From Tetraselmis striata (Eukaryota; Chlorophyta; Chlorodendrophyceae; Chlorodendrales; Chlorodendraceae): a stretch of 64,000 nucleotides of DNA. The position numbers and the translations under genes were made by a program. The notes under the pieces were generated by a model. The model was not told the DNA's origin. It saw nothing but the letters and a program-made list of their open reading frames with translations, and did not search any database. The stretch spans positions 1 through 64,000 of the forward strand of contig VCJN01002087.1 of NCBI GenBank assembly GCA_006384855.1. The letters run 5' to 3'. Within the stretch, counting starts at the first letter, position 1. Every line of letters begins with the position of its first letter. This document shows positions 11,331 through 21,802 of the stretch, piece after piece.

Positions 11331-11512
11331 TGCGCGAGCCGGTTTAGGCGAGCGCAAAGCAAGGAGTGCCGGTGCCCGACGGTGGATCCCTCAGGTCGTG
11401 GTGCTAGTGCGGGCCGGCAGGTCTTAGACCGTGCGCCGACCGCGGGGGTCGTGCGCAATACGACAAAATAGCTATTGTACTGTATAAACCTCTAGATGAC
11501 TACATCTGGCCA
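11331..11512. repeat. Right (5'-side) direct repeat of the YR retrotransposon
   Basis: Partner of 6730-6902 in the same orientation. Confidence 0.85.
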
Positions 11513-11669
11513 TATATTTGGAATTGCGCTCCATTGCCAGTATTGTGGCATCTCGTCCCCACACATTTACCAGCTTTGCTATCTCTTCATTTAGCTGTGG
11601 ATCTGCCCGGTCGGTGTTTCCCGCCTCGCCGCCTAACGGCGGGTTGCGCGGAACCCGCCCGGCCGAAGT

Positions 11670-11670
<1 letters not shown>

Positions 11671-11707
<37 letters not shown>
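11671..11707. repeat. Poly-C tract (37 C)
   Basis: One of the longest of about twenty C or G homopolymer tracts in the window. The flanking G+C-rich sequence shows no recognisable gene. Confidence 0.95.
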
Positions 11708-11708
<1 letters not shown>

Positions 11709-12496
11709 CCCCCGCTTCCATCCATTGTTCGCTGGGCGTCAGTGCGAGCTGCCTCTTCGTTGAATGACCGCTGCTCTCCGGCACCTGGCAGTGGGTGAGG
11801 TCTCACTGGGTTAGTGATGATGCCGGCCGCCTTAATTTCCTCACGGGTCGTCGGCCTCGCCGCCGCGGCGTCCCAGCACTGCTCGTACACGTACCGGCAT
11901 GCCATTGGATATTGCCTATTTAGCCATTCCAGTTATTCGCAATCGGTCGCGCTGCTGTCGTTTATTACCCTAATAATCGTACCTGTCACGACCGGCGGGC
12001 GGCATAAATACTACCGCGTATGTACAGGTAGTATTATACGAGCGCGGACACAGTGGAGGAGTGCCGGTAGCTGCCTTTGAAATCCCTCGCAGGGTTATTC
12101 CCACAGCGGATGTTAAAGCATGTCCCAAAAACAACATGGCTTGAGCTGTGGAGAGCAGCAATAAGCCAACACGCTGTAATTCAATTTCATTTCTAATGAT
12201 AAGAGTATTTTACAGTGCGTAGCAGCATGTGAGGGGGCACAAGATGTCACCGAGATGGGTACATTTATATGGAATAAATAGCCGTAGAAATTTGATGCTG
12301 TCACTATTGCCAATTTTCACAGTCTGAATGAATGTCAATTATATGATGACCAAGGGCTGATGGCCCACGTGGAGTGGCGATGACAAATCGCTCCCGTCCA
12401 TCCGTTAATTAAGGGTCCTTATTTATTCCCCACCAGTCATACCTACCTTTGCCCTGCGTAGAAAACGGCGAATGGGCGTACCGCGCCGTAACTGAT
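11708..12496. other. Intergenic, nothing recognised
   Basis: No supported reading frame, RNA gene or repeat is seen in this mostly AT-rich stretch. Confidence 0.3.
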
Positions 12497-12618
12497 GTTT
12501 TTGTCCCTGCCCCCGGGACAGGACAGGCACCAGTGAAACCCTTGAAGCGTCTCTACAGCGGTTTTTAACGACGAATCACTTAGGCCGCAATCCAGTTACT
12601 AGAAGCCATGGGTAGGCC
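12497..12618 (-). mobile_element. LINE 3'-end fragment, second copy
   Basis: About 120 bp match the 3' terminus of the LINE at 2008-3784 (compare 2017-2113): shared blocks CCCCCGGGACAGGA, CACCAGTGAAACCCTTG, GCGTCTCTAC and GCAATCCAGTTAC in the same order and orientation. Read on the minus strand it ends in a short A-rich tail. This is what an extremely 5'-truncated LINE insertion looks like. Confidence 0.75.
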
Positions 12619-12888
12619 ACAGAAAAGCAGACTTGCCTATCGCATTCTCGACCTCATTTGCCAATTGCCGCATGTTTGCGGCACTGGCTGCTGGTGCAAT
12701 ACTAAGAATATTCACACCAAGAAACAGAGATCCTGTATTTACAAGGCCCCCATGTAGTCACATGGTCATGTCAGGATTCAAGTAAAACATTCAATCGTGA
12801 TTGGGACAAAGCCATAAGCAAGTGGCACAGGTTTGCAGTACTTCATTCTACGGTAATACCACCGGCGGACTTGCAGGCAGATACATCG

Positions 12889-12940
12889 ATATACATACAT
12901 ATATATGTGTATATATATATATATGTATATATATATATTA
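12889..12940. repeat. (AT)n/(TATG)n microsatellite
   Basis: Alternating AT with GTAT interruptions. Confidence 0.9.
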
Positions 12941-13315
12941 TGGAGCAAAGTCATCATCCATACTTGTATTCCGATATACCGAGCATGACATAGAATGCCG
13001 ACCCGCCCCAAGCCACATATGTTCCATCGATTTGTACCGGTATTGGCCAGCACTAACATCCTTATTGGCGCTATTATTGGCCGCTAGATGCTGATGCAAT
13101 AGAGTGATGCCAAAACTGTGACGCCAAAACTACTGGCTAACATAAGGAGGGATTGTTCAGCAGCGTTTTTTTGCACCGAAACTGCTATTTCACATGGATG
13201 CGGAGTAAGCGCTGCTGAGACATAGGCAATGCATGTTCGATCGCAGAAACACAGCTACTGCCGGTATCTCTTGACAGCCTGCCAGGCCGCTGCGTCTGTC
13301 ATGACGGCCTGCCGC
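12941..13315. other. 3' flank of the DUF4602-like gene
   Basis: No gene recognised. It lies immediately downstream of the stop codon of the minus-strand gene and should hold its 3' UTR. Confidence 0.3.
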
Positions 13316-14562
13316 TTAAAACTTGCCGCCCTTGAGCGCAGCTTGCTGCCGCTTCGCGGCGCGCTTCTTGTCGACCTTTGCCACCTTCCCCACATGCAGC
13401 ACCCCGTCCTTGAAGTGGCCGCCGAGCTTCTCGTTCAGACCACCCCCGGCTCCCCCATCCCCTTTGCCTGCGCACCCATGGCATCGCCCGCCACTCAGTC
13501 TCCGCCCAAGGCGCACCCCTGCCAGAGCTGGCGAGTTGATCGACCGAAAGAAGGGATTCAAAAGCAAGCAATTGCGGGGCAAGCCGACTCCCTCACTGCC
13601 GCTATCATTGCAGGAAGGGCAGGAGCGGGACGCGCTCCCACCTTTGCGCGGCTTGGACCCCGGCACGAGGCTCTTCCTCAGCTTGCCGCTGCCCTTCCGC
13701 TGCACCAGGCCGGCGTTGATTGCCTCCTCCAGCGCCTTGGCGCCTCGCTCCACCTGCTTCTTTGCCTGCGGCGCACCACACGCACCGCACACGCATGTCT
13801 CAGGAAAATGTGTGCTTTGGTGCAGGGCGTGCGGCTCGTGTGGTGCGCCGCCCTGACCCTTCACCCCCCCGCCTCCCCAATCTACCCAATCCCCCGCAGC
13901 AATGGTGAGCAGGCAGTTGGGTGCAGTTTCTTGTTGACACTGCCGTTTTGGTGTCTCTGATCTCTACTGTCCTATTGAGGCCCCACGCTGCCGCTACACA
14001 TCATCTTGCTCTATTCTGTGAGACAAGCCAGGGCCGAGGGGGAGGGGGGTTGCTTTTCACCGCTTGATACGGGCTGCGCTAGCCTCCAAAAGCAGCAAGC
14101 TCCGAAACCACACCTTAACCCTTTAAACCGTTTCGGGCAGCAGTGTACCTATTCAATATGTTGTGCAACTTCCCACAAAAGATGACGTACCCCCCCCCCC
14201 CCCCCCCCCCCCCCCCCACCCCACTCACCACCCTCGCCGCCGGTACTCCCGCTCTGCAACGCAGATGTGCAGTCATGGGACTGAAGGCTGGGAGTGGGAG
14301 AGGGAGATAGGGTGGCCAAAAAGAGGTGGGACTGGGGGAGGGGGGTGGACAGGGATGAGGGGAGCACCATGCCCTTGCCGATCATGGCAGCAATTCGCGG
14401 CCCCTTCTCTGGCTTTGCTCCAATCTCCTCCAGCTTCCGCCGCTCGTAGTCCTTGCGCGATTTCTTGTCTAGAGCTGTCGCCCCTGTACGCATGCAGTGC
14501 ATCGGCAGAAATGGGATCGAAATATTGAATACGCTGATCCCCAGCGCATCCAGACCATAATG

Positions 14563-14601
<39 letters not shown>

Positions 14602-15655
14602 TGTGCGTGCGTGTGTGTGTGTGGTGTGGGAGTCATGTGGGGATGAAGGGGCTCACCCAACTCCTCCACCTCGCGCCGCATTTGGTCCAGCGCCTCACGG
14701 CTCAGCATGTCAGGCTCCTCATCTGCTGGTGCCGGCGCCAGCGGCACCTCCACGTCCATGTGCACCTTGTCAATCTGTGTACACATGACAGCGGCCCTCA
14801 GCGCTCCCGCCACCGTGAATTCCCTTTCTCCTGCTACTAGCCCGCACCATGCCGCCTGGGCCCCACACCTTGCACGACATGAACCGCTTTCTCGCCAGCC
14901 GCTGCTGCTCCGACGTTATCGCCCCTCGCTGTGCCGGATCGCGGAACTGCACCACTTGCGATCGGTTGCCGCCGCCTGGCGCTGCCCGGGATGTTCCTGC
15001 AGCCTGAGACATCCCACCGGGTTCCGCCTTCGTATCCGCAAACTCCGCATCCCAGCGGTCTCGCCAGCTGCTGGGACCGTGACTGAAGCATCCGCACGGT
15101 CGCAAAAGGCGGAGCACATGAGAAAGAGAGAGAAGCGCCCCCAATTTTGTTTGTGGGGGTGGAGCGTCACAAAGAACGTTGATGCTGCAGGAATGCGCGC
15201 GCGCGTGCATGCGGACCTGCGCTCGTCAGCTCCCTCCGATGTCGGGCTGTCCTCGCGGGAACTGTCTGCGCCTGCGGTGGCCTGTCTCACCGCGGCGTCC
15301 GCGTCATAGTCATCGAACATCTCCATAAACTTGTTGCCTGCAGGAGCAGTTGCGTCGGCAGTGAGCCCCTGCGCTTCATAGGTCTACCGAGTCACAAAAC
15401 ATGCCCTTTCTTGCTTCGATGCCCCTTCCTCCCCCCTTTCATCCTTAAGGCTATGTTTATGAAGAAGTTTTACTTTTCCTATCGCTTGCCGGAGCAGTGA
15501 AGCCAAGGAGGGCAGGACTTGGGAAAGGGAGGACCGGGGTGCGACGGGATAGGCGGATCTGGAGCAAGTTCCGCACCAAAGGCCTCCAGCTTGGCCTGAG
15601 CTTCCCTGCGCTCGGCCGGCGCCTTTCGCTTATTGGCACCACCAGGCTTAGCCAT
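13316..15655 (-). CDS. DUF4602/C1orf131-like nucleolar protein
   Basis: A spliced minus-strand gene; seven exons join with consistent phases: 15655-15577, 15337-15217, 15082-14869, 14774-14657, 14474-14368, 13765-13642, 13467-13316 (stop TAA), giving about 304 residues. It starts MAKPGGANKRKAPAERREAQ, has an acidic patch (MFDDYDADAA), then a basic helical core with LEEIGAKPEKGP and a C-terminus GGHFKDGVLHVGK followed by a Lys/Arg-rich tail. The order of the GAKP-x-K block and the terminal F-K-[ND]-G-x-L block matches C1orf131 (DUF4602), about 290 residues in human and a component of the small-subunit processome. A ribosome-biogenesis role in the nucleolus is inferred from that resemblance. 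Introns hold a 28-C tract (14190-14217) and a (GT)n run (14565-14600). The gene structure is firm; the family call is from memory of the motifs. Confidence 0.6.
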
Positions 15656-16926
15656 GCTGGCGAGCTCCCGCGGTGGCTAGCCACTCGTAGCGAAGAACGG
15701 CCGACGGCTGAGCCTCGGTGCAGCCCCGCTAAGCCGGCTACTGGATACGCACCGCCAGAAAATCCGACTTGCATATCCGACGCGCTCTGCGCGGCTGGAT
15801 GGTAGCGAAGGCAGTGTCGGCGGCCGTGTCTCTGCTTGCGCCTCCGCGCCCGTTGCAGTCGAGCCCGCCGCGGTCGGTCGGTTTGTGCACCAGTGTCGAG
15901 TCTGATGACGACGGCGCCGCCTCGACACCCGAGGGCGGCACAGGGGTTCACGCCAGTAGGGTGCACTCAGGGCCCATCAATACCCGTATTCACGCTGCAA
16001 GCACTACACACTATATTACTAGTGTCCTAGTATATGCTGGATGGTGTCGCACTTACATTGTTGGGACAGTACCTCGTACAGTCCTGTGGTGTGGTCCTCG
16101 GCCCGGTTCAGACGGGTCATTAATTCAGACGGGTATTCAAGCTCTACAATATCGGATGATGACATCGTCCCAGTCCGATCGGCACCCCTTTCGAGCTTGA
16201 TATCTCAACATACATCATGTAAATCCTTAGCCCGTACAGTACTTGAGTCCCGAAATAAATAAGGTACATACGTATACCCCGTACCAGTAGTGACCGCGAC
16301 TAGTACTCGTATATTTTATTCGGCTCTCGAGGCGGAGCGCGCGGGCGATTATTGGCCTCATTGCGCCGCTAATATTCCGCCCACCTCCAGCAGCACGTCA
16401 GTATTCGATACAATTGTTTTTTTTTGCAGATAAGTATTTTATACAAAATCCTTGCAGATTCCTTTTGCAGATTAATATTCGATACCAAATCCTTATTCAT
16501 TTTCTATTCGGTGAATGTGCCGTGTGGGCAAAAAACATGTAAAAAGTGGTATGAATAAATACATGTCACTCAGCATTGCTGCGAAAGCATCATCGTCGCT
16601 AACAAATAGTCGCTAAAGAAATACTACAGAACAATACGCTCTGGGAGAAATCGATTTTACCTTTCCTGCCGGACGATGCGGAATTGTTGCAACCATTGCA
16701 CGAGAACCAATCTGAACATGAGTTACCGGGGGTGTTGCAGCCATTTCACGATTTCATAGTCATTAGTCGCATCGGGCTTTGCGGGTGGTGCCAGGTGCTG
16801 GCACACTAAACGGATGCATCATGGATTTACGCAACAACAACTGACGCATACGACCCTCGGCGGGTCATCAAATATGTGGGAACTATGCATGGTGCCGGAC
16901 CATGCGGGGTCACGCGTATGCGGTAA
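15656..16926. other. Intergenic, no gene recognised
   Basis: G+C-rich next to the gene start (15656-15960, the likely promoter side of the minus-strand gene), then AT-rich. No transcription signal can be assigned with confidence. Confidence 0.35.
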
Positions 16927-18901
16927 ATGCATTTTTGTTCGGTTTGCACAATGAAGCAGCGGTCGGTCCGGTTAACAACGGCGGATCGACGTACCCCCCA
17001 CATAAACAAGTTGTTGCTCGCGTATAGTAACCACACAATGTGCCAAGCGTACAATCTGCACGTAGTGGCACGGCACATTCCGGGTATAAACACAACGGTC
17101 TGGTGGACGGCCTTCCCCGGTTTAAGGGGCTGCTGGACCATCAAGATTGGCATGTGTTGCTTGCTCGCTATCTACCAGCGTCTCTTGGCCGAGGTCAGAC
17201 CCTTTGATGTCGATGCATGCTCCGACTCCCTCGGCCGCAACGCTTAACGCGAGGTCTTTTGGCCGGCTGTCCTTTACTGTCTACGTCATCACGGGTTTAC
17301 ATTACGACACCAACATGCATGCTTACTCCAATCCGCCATTCTCGCTGATCAAAGCAATTCTCGAACATTGTTAGGTCTAGTTCCACGCGGGATCCACCAC
17401 GACGCAGTAGTCCACTTTCGTACTGCCGACGTGGTTCTTTGCACCACGTGTTGCAAATTGCTCGCTGGCACCCGCATCGTGCTGGGAAATTTCCGGCAGG
17501 GTAAGGCCATGTTTATGCGACCGGACTGGCGCCTCGTCATCACGCGAGAGCAACCGGTGCCGCAGGAGCGCGTATTTGGCGGCTTCACTGAGTGGGGCGT
17601 CGTGCTGATTGATTTAATTACTTGTTGTGTTCATGGAAGGCAACGCCCCGCAAGACGTCGACTTGCTTGTCTCGCATGTCAAGCAACCGACACGCGGATT
17701 ATTGTCTATTGTTCCGCGGATGTGGGATGGCTTTGTGCGCGATATGCGCAGGTTGAAGACACACTGGTGCGCTTGAACGGTTTATATGCAAAGAAAGCGT
17801 GCAATTTGCCATATGGAGCAGCATGTCATGTTGCGAAGTGGACTAGCCTAGGGCAATCGGCGGACAACCTGGAAGCACAACGCATGAGGACGTCATCTAA
17901 AGAAACTTATGAGGCATCGCTGGCCATTTTTCAACGGACGTTCATGCAAGGCCATAGGTGTGTCACCCCTTCATGCAAGAGTAGGGCTGCTGCGAAGATT
18001 TATTGCGCACTGCATTCGTGACTTAAACACCAGCCTACAACGGTAGGAGCTAGAATAGCCGATATCAGTGACGGGCATGGGCGCCAACATCGGTCGATGT
18101 CACGCGCCGGTTGGTCGCTGGCAAACCCCTGCTGCCAGGAGGCGGCTGTTAGGGAATTGCTAAAAGTGGTGGCAAAGCGGGCTGCACGCAAGCCCGGCAC
18201 ACGGGCATAGCACTTGCCGGAGTCGCATTCCGCAATATTTACAGGCGGGGCTTCAACCTCAGCCGGTCATATGGTTATCACCAGCGGTTATACCTAGTGT
18301 TTCTAAACCCAGCGCAGGTTGCCTGAGGAGGCGGGCTGCATCGCAGCTTCGAATAAAATATTATATCCTCCGGGATGGGTCCGTCACATTTGAGCCATAC
18401 CCAGATGTTCAGACCCGCAGAGATGCGCACTCCCCACATCCCTATATTCACATTTGCATGAATGTCGATTAAACAGTGGACAATAGGCTTTTGCTTATAT
18501 TCCAGACGACATCGCATCATTACATGTCGAACCGGTGCAGCTTCTAGAACAATACTTGCTGGTATTCCGGCCCCAAGACGGGCGGTTTCTTCCTCACACC
18601 ACCAATTACACCGGGGTTGAGGCCGGCTACATTTTATGGCAAGCCTTATGCTGGATTTTCAGCGGCATTTAAGCAAGCATATGTCCGGCGGGCGTATCCC
18701 GAAGCTGCAGCCCGCACCGCAGACTTGGCACGGGTTTCCAACCATTCGGGCCGGAACTCGCTCGCGACTTATTGGTTGTGGAACGCATACAAGAGTCGGC
18801 GCTTGATCGCGGATGTGGGCAATTGGGCATGCAGCGAGGATGCGATGGATGCGTATTTCCGCACATCCGTGGCGCAGATAGATTTTGCTGTTGATTCGTA
18901 A
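16927..18901 (+). mobile_element. DIRS-like fragment: RNase H, methyltransferase-like, recombinase
   Basis: Plus-strand fossil. The RNase H tail shows RRTPHINKLL and ARHIPGIN (about 16980-17095). It is followed by a Dam-type N6-adenine methyltransferase-like block with PFDVDACSDSLGRNA (about 17200) and NPPFSLI (about 17332), then MFMRPDWRLV. The recombinase end carries SNHSGRNSLATYW (H-x-x-R, about 18740) and a candidate tyrosine in AMDAYFRTS (about 18850). An RNase H-methyltransferase-recombinase order is typical of DIRS elements. A short Cys-rich frame follows the recombinase at about 19049. RT, gag and both termini are missing or unrecognisable, and it is broken at several points. It belongs to a different lineage from the 6.6-11.5 kb element. 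Confidence 0.65.
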
Positions 18902-19489
18902 TTTATAATTACAAGCCATCATTCGCTGCCGCGTCGCGCAGCGCGACACGCGCATCACAAATAACCTCGTACCGTCGTGCCGTGCACGAGCGCACTGCAT
19001 GAGCATACACGGACGTGTTTCTCCAGTGGAATGTCTTCTCCGCTTATAATGCCCCGCTGTAAGCAACGCGTACACGCCGGCGTGCCTCGCAGGACATGCG
19101 AAGGGTTAGTTTGTCGGTGCCCCGTCAACACGCCATGCAGCAACATTGGCAGAGCTCGAAGGACGGTACGGTCGTCCCGGGAGCGCCTCTGAATCTAGCT
19201 TCCCGGCGGCGACCTCGCCGCTGATTACGCTACGAAGTACACGCTTGGCGCACACGTTGGCTGATCCAGCATGTGTTAAAACGGGAGCCGTTATCTACGG
19301 CGTAACCTAAAAATAGTCGGTGAGTGGACTCTGTCGGGAGTCATGTAAGGTATTGGCTGTTCTTCGACAATAATGTTGAATATCAATGAAGCTTTAGCCG
19401 GCACCTCAGACTGGCTAAGACTATTGTGCGGCAGCAAGGGCTACTTCGAGCAAGCAATGTAATGTAAGAAATTTACATCTCAATCGAGT

Positions 19490-21470
19490 GTGGCCCAGCC
19501 CCTCCAAGAAAACATTATTTCGCAGTCACTCTCACCACAGCTCCGAAGTCGGCGAAATAGACCATACCCATCTAGTACCGGTACCTTAGCGACTACCGCC
19601 ATCAATACCGGACCCCTAGACGCCGCTGCCTTCTCGCGCGTCAGGGACCATGCTGTCCTACCCCACCTCGTCAGGGGCCTCCCCCGCTGCCTAGGGGTGC
19701 CGCGCCACCGCCAGCTTGACCCCACTTTCAAGCGCGACTCACCCACGCGGCCGGCCGCGCGGTAAGAAGCCATCCTACCTATGGTACGCGAGATAGCTGA
19801 CGCAGGCCACATGCACGCGGCGCTGCGCCTCGTGCAAGTGTGCGGCGTCAAGCGCTTCGCGCACTACTTGCTGCGAGGTTTACCGCCCGAGTCGCTTGCC
19901 AAGTTTATGTACGAGAGGGACACCGCGATACACTCCACGCTCGCGCACATCATGGACCTCACTGACGACGAGAGAGCAGCTAGCCTACGTCTTATGCGAA
20001 ACGGCATATCCACAATGCTCGGCGGTATTGCTGTCGACTCACTAGTTCATGAGTCGCACGAGCAACACCTCGGGGCCTTTTTGCTCTCGCTGGACCCCGG
20101 GCCGCGCGCCTGTGCAAGATGCCCGGACTCCTAGCGCCCCGGCTGATCAAGCAGCTCGCCATCCCGGAGACTTCCTCCCTCGCATGAGCCGCCGCACTAT
20201 TTATGCCGGGAGTGGCATGCCAGTTAGGATAGAGAAGACTCTTTCCAGCCGTGGGAAACCGAAATGGCCTCTGCCGTGGCGCCGGTCGGCAACCCTGTCG
20301 ACATAGCCGGCGACACAACTACCGGTACGCTGAATTTGCCCCCTAGGCTCATCACCCTTGGCAAGCTGCCCTCCTTGATGAACTCCGCTATCAACGAAAC
20401 TACATGCCTCCGGAGGTCGCCGCGGTTCTGTCGCATACGCGCAAGTTGCGCGCTTTTTTCGACGTGCACAGAACCGCCACACTGCCAAAGCGCACACGTC
20501 TACTATTGTCCCAGTCTGGCCACGGGAGCGTCACATACCTAACCTCCGACACTCCCGCAGCCTACGATGCGGAACCCGAACCGTACCGCATCGCGCCGCG
20601 CGAATGCTGCGGCATCGCCGCCTTCGGCGACAGCCCGCTGGGGCCCGATGACTCGTGCTCACGCACACTGCGACCTATTCCCCGGCGCCAGTGATGAAGC
20701 ACTTGAGCTGCACATATTTTTGTGCGCTGCCCTCGCGCTGGCGCGTGGAAGTGGGGCACAAGCAAGGTGCGCCCGCGCATTGCCACTACACCCTGGTATC
20801 GATCCTGCAGGAGGCCGGGACCCTGAACATGTATTGACTAAGCACTTGAGCGGCACATTGTGTGTGCCCTCGCGCAGGCGCCTGGCACAAAGTGCACGCT
20901 CGCATCGCCATTACCCTGTTATCAATCATGCCGGAGGCCGGGGCCCCCGCACGACTCTGTCCGCTAACGAAGGTGTGCGGCCTCCGTTCCTCGGACGCGA
21001 CCGGCCCGGGCGACGTGGTGCAACTTTACTACATGGGGCCGGGGGTGCACCTTATTGCGCTAGACACTGCTGTATGTCACATGCGTCTTCCGCAATAACT
21101 CCATCGCGGCCCAAGTCGTCGCGGTCTAGACCGGCTACGCGGCGCGCCTGCGTGAGCAAATCAAGTTAAGGGTTGACGGCCGTTCGTCCCAGCCCGTGGC
21201 AAGGCGACACCACTTCGTCCCGTGCGTCGTCGAGGAGGGCGCGGGCGTCTGGGCGAGCACCTGCTCGCTCCGCTCAAGGAGCTCACGGAGCGCGGCATCG
21301 CCAACGACCATCTGAAGTAACTCCCCTCGTGGCGTGAGCTCCGACTAACCGCCGTGGTTGCCCACTGGACATTGAGGTGGACTGCAAAGATTTCTATAGC
21401 ACTGCAAATTTTCCTCGCCGAATATCTCCGTCGGCACGCTGGAACCCGTCCCTTCGGCTTCGGCAGAAGG
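19490..21470 (+). mobile_element. Decayed non-LTR-type RT-associated C-terminal region
   Basis: Several plus-strand stretches, in order, resemble the part downstream of the RT in a large family of algal and oomycete RT-bearing repeat proteins. They are ALRLVQVCGVKRFAHYLLRGLPP (quoted here in part: CGVKRFAHYLLRGLPP, about 19840), a RTRLLLSQSGHGSVTYLT block (about 20490), EPYRIAPRECCG (about 20580), GPGDVVQLYYMGPGVHLIAL (about 21010) and a final LGEHLL/LKELTERGIAN/SWRE block (about 21250-21340). The RT core itself is not seen. The frames are broken repeatedly. A second, better-preserved end of the same kind of element lies at 40800-41450. The assignment rests on motif order from memory, not on an alignment. 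Confidence 0.5.
20698..20970. repeat. Imperfect tandem duplication (about 140 + 130 bp)
   Basis: Two adjacent related units begin AGCACTTGAGCTGCACAT (20698) and AGCACTTGAGCGGCACAT (20840). Both run through similar GCCCTCGCGC, CGC-TTGCCA/CGCCATTAC-ACCCTG and GGAGGCCGGG blocks. It is a local duplication inside the decayed RT-associated region. Confidence 0.6.
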
Positions 21471-21802
21471 TTTTGTAGGCCTGCTGGTCGTCAATTATAC
21501 CGGCCACCCAGTCGGGCCACACGGCCCGCCGCTAAGTGAGTTCTGCTTTTAAAAATAGAGGATTTTTCCTTCCTCTGTACTTTCCGTGTATTCTCTAAAC
21601 GCTGTCCCTGTAACCAAGAACGTAATACGGGTACTCCCGCCAGTAGGTCCCGCCAGCAGTCGCTGTAGCGCTGGGCGAGCGCGTTCAACTGGTGTTGACA
21701 TCCAACCGCTGTGATAAGTAGACATCCGCGAGCGGCTACTGCCCGTCGCTCGCCACTACCAAGCAGCGTCGACACGCAAATCCCCCGCGCGCGTCCGCCA
21801 GG

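Larger units (their letters stand above)
6627..11512 (-). mobile_element. Broken YR retrotransposon (DIRS/PAT-like), gag-RT-RH-YR
   Basis: A fossil element of about 4.9 kb read on the minus strand. From its 5' side (right) it carries a gag-like region (about 11284-10212), reverse transcriptase and RNase H (about 9990-8490) and a tyrosine recombinase (about 8270-6940). Direct repeats of about 175-180 bp (6730-6902 and 11331-11512) lie in the same orientation, so these are not the inverted termini of classic DIRS1. A short motif TGTTTGCCA recurs outside (about 6627) and just inside (about 6904) the left repeat, which suggests the split direct repeat layout of PAT/Ngaro-type elements. The element is broken, with roughly half a dozen disruptions. 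The two repeats differ at more than a few positions, pointing to moderate age. Confidence 0.8.
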
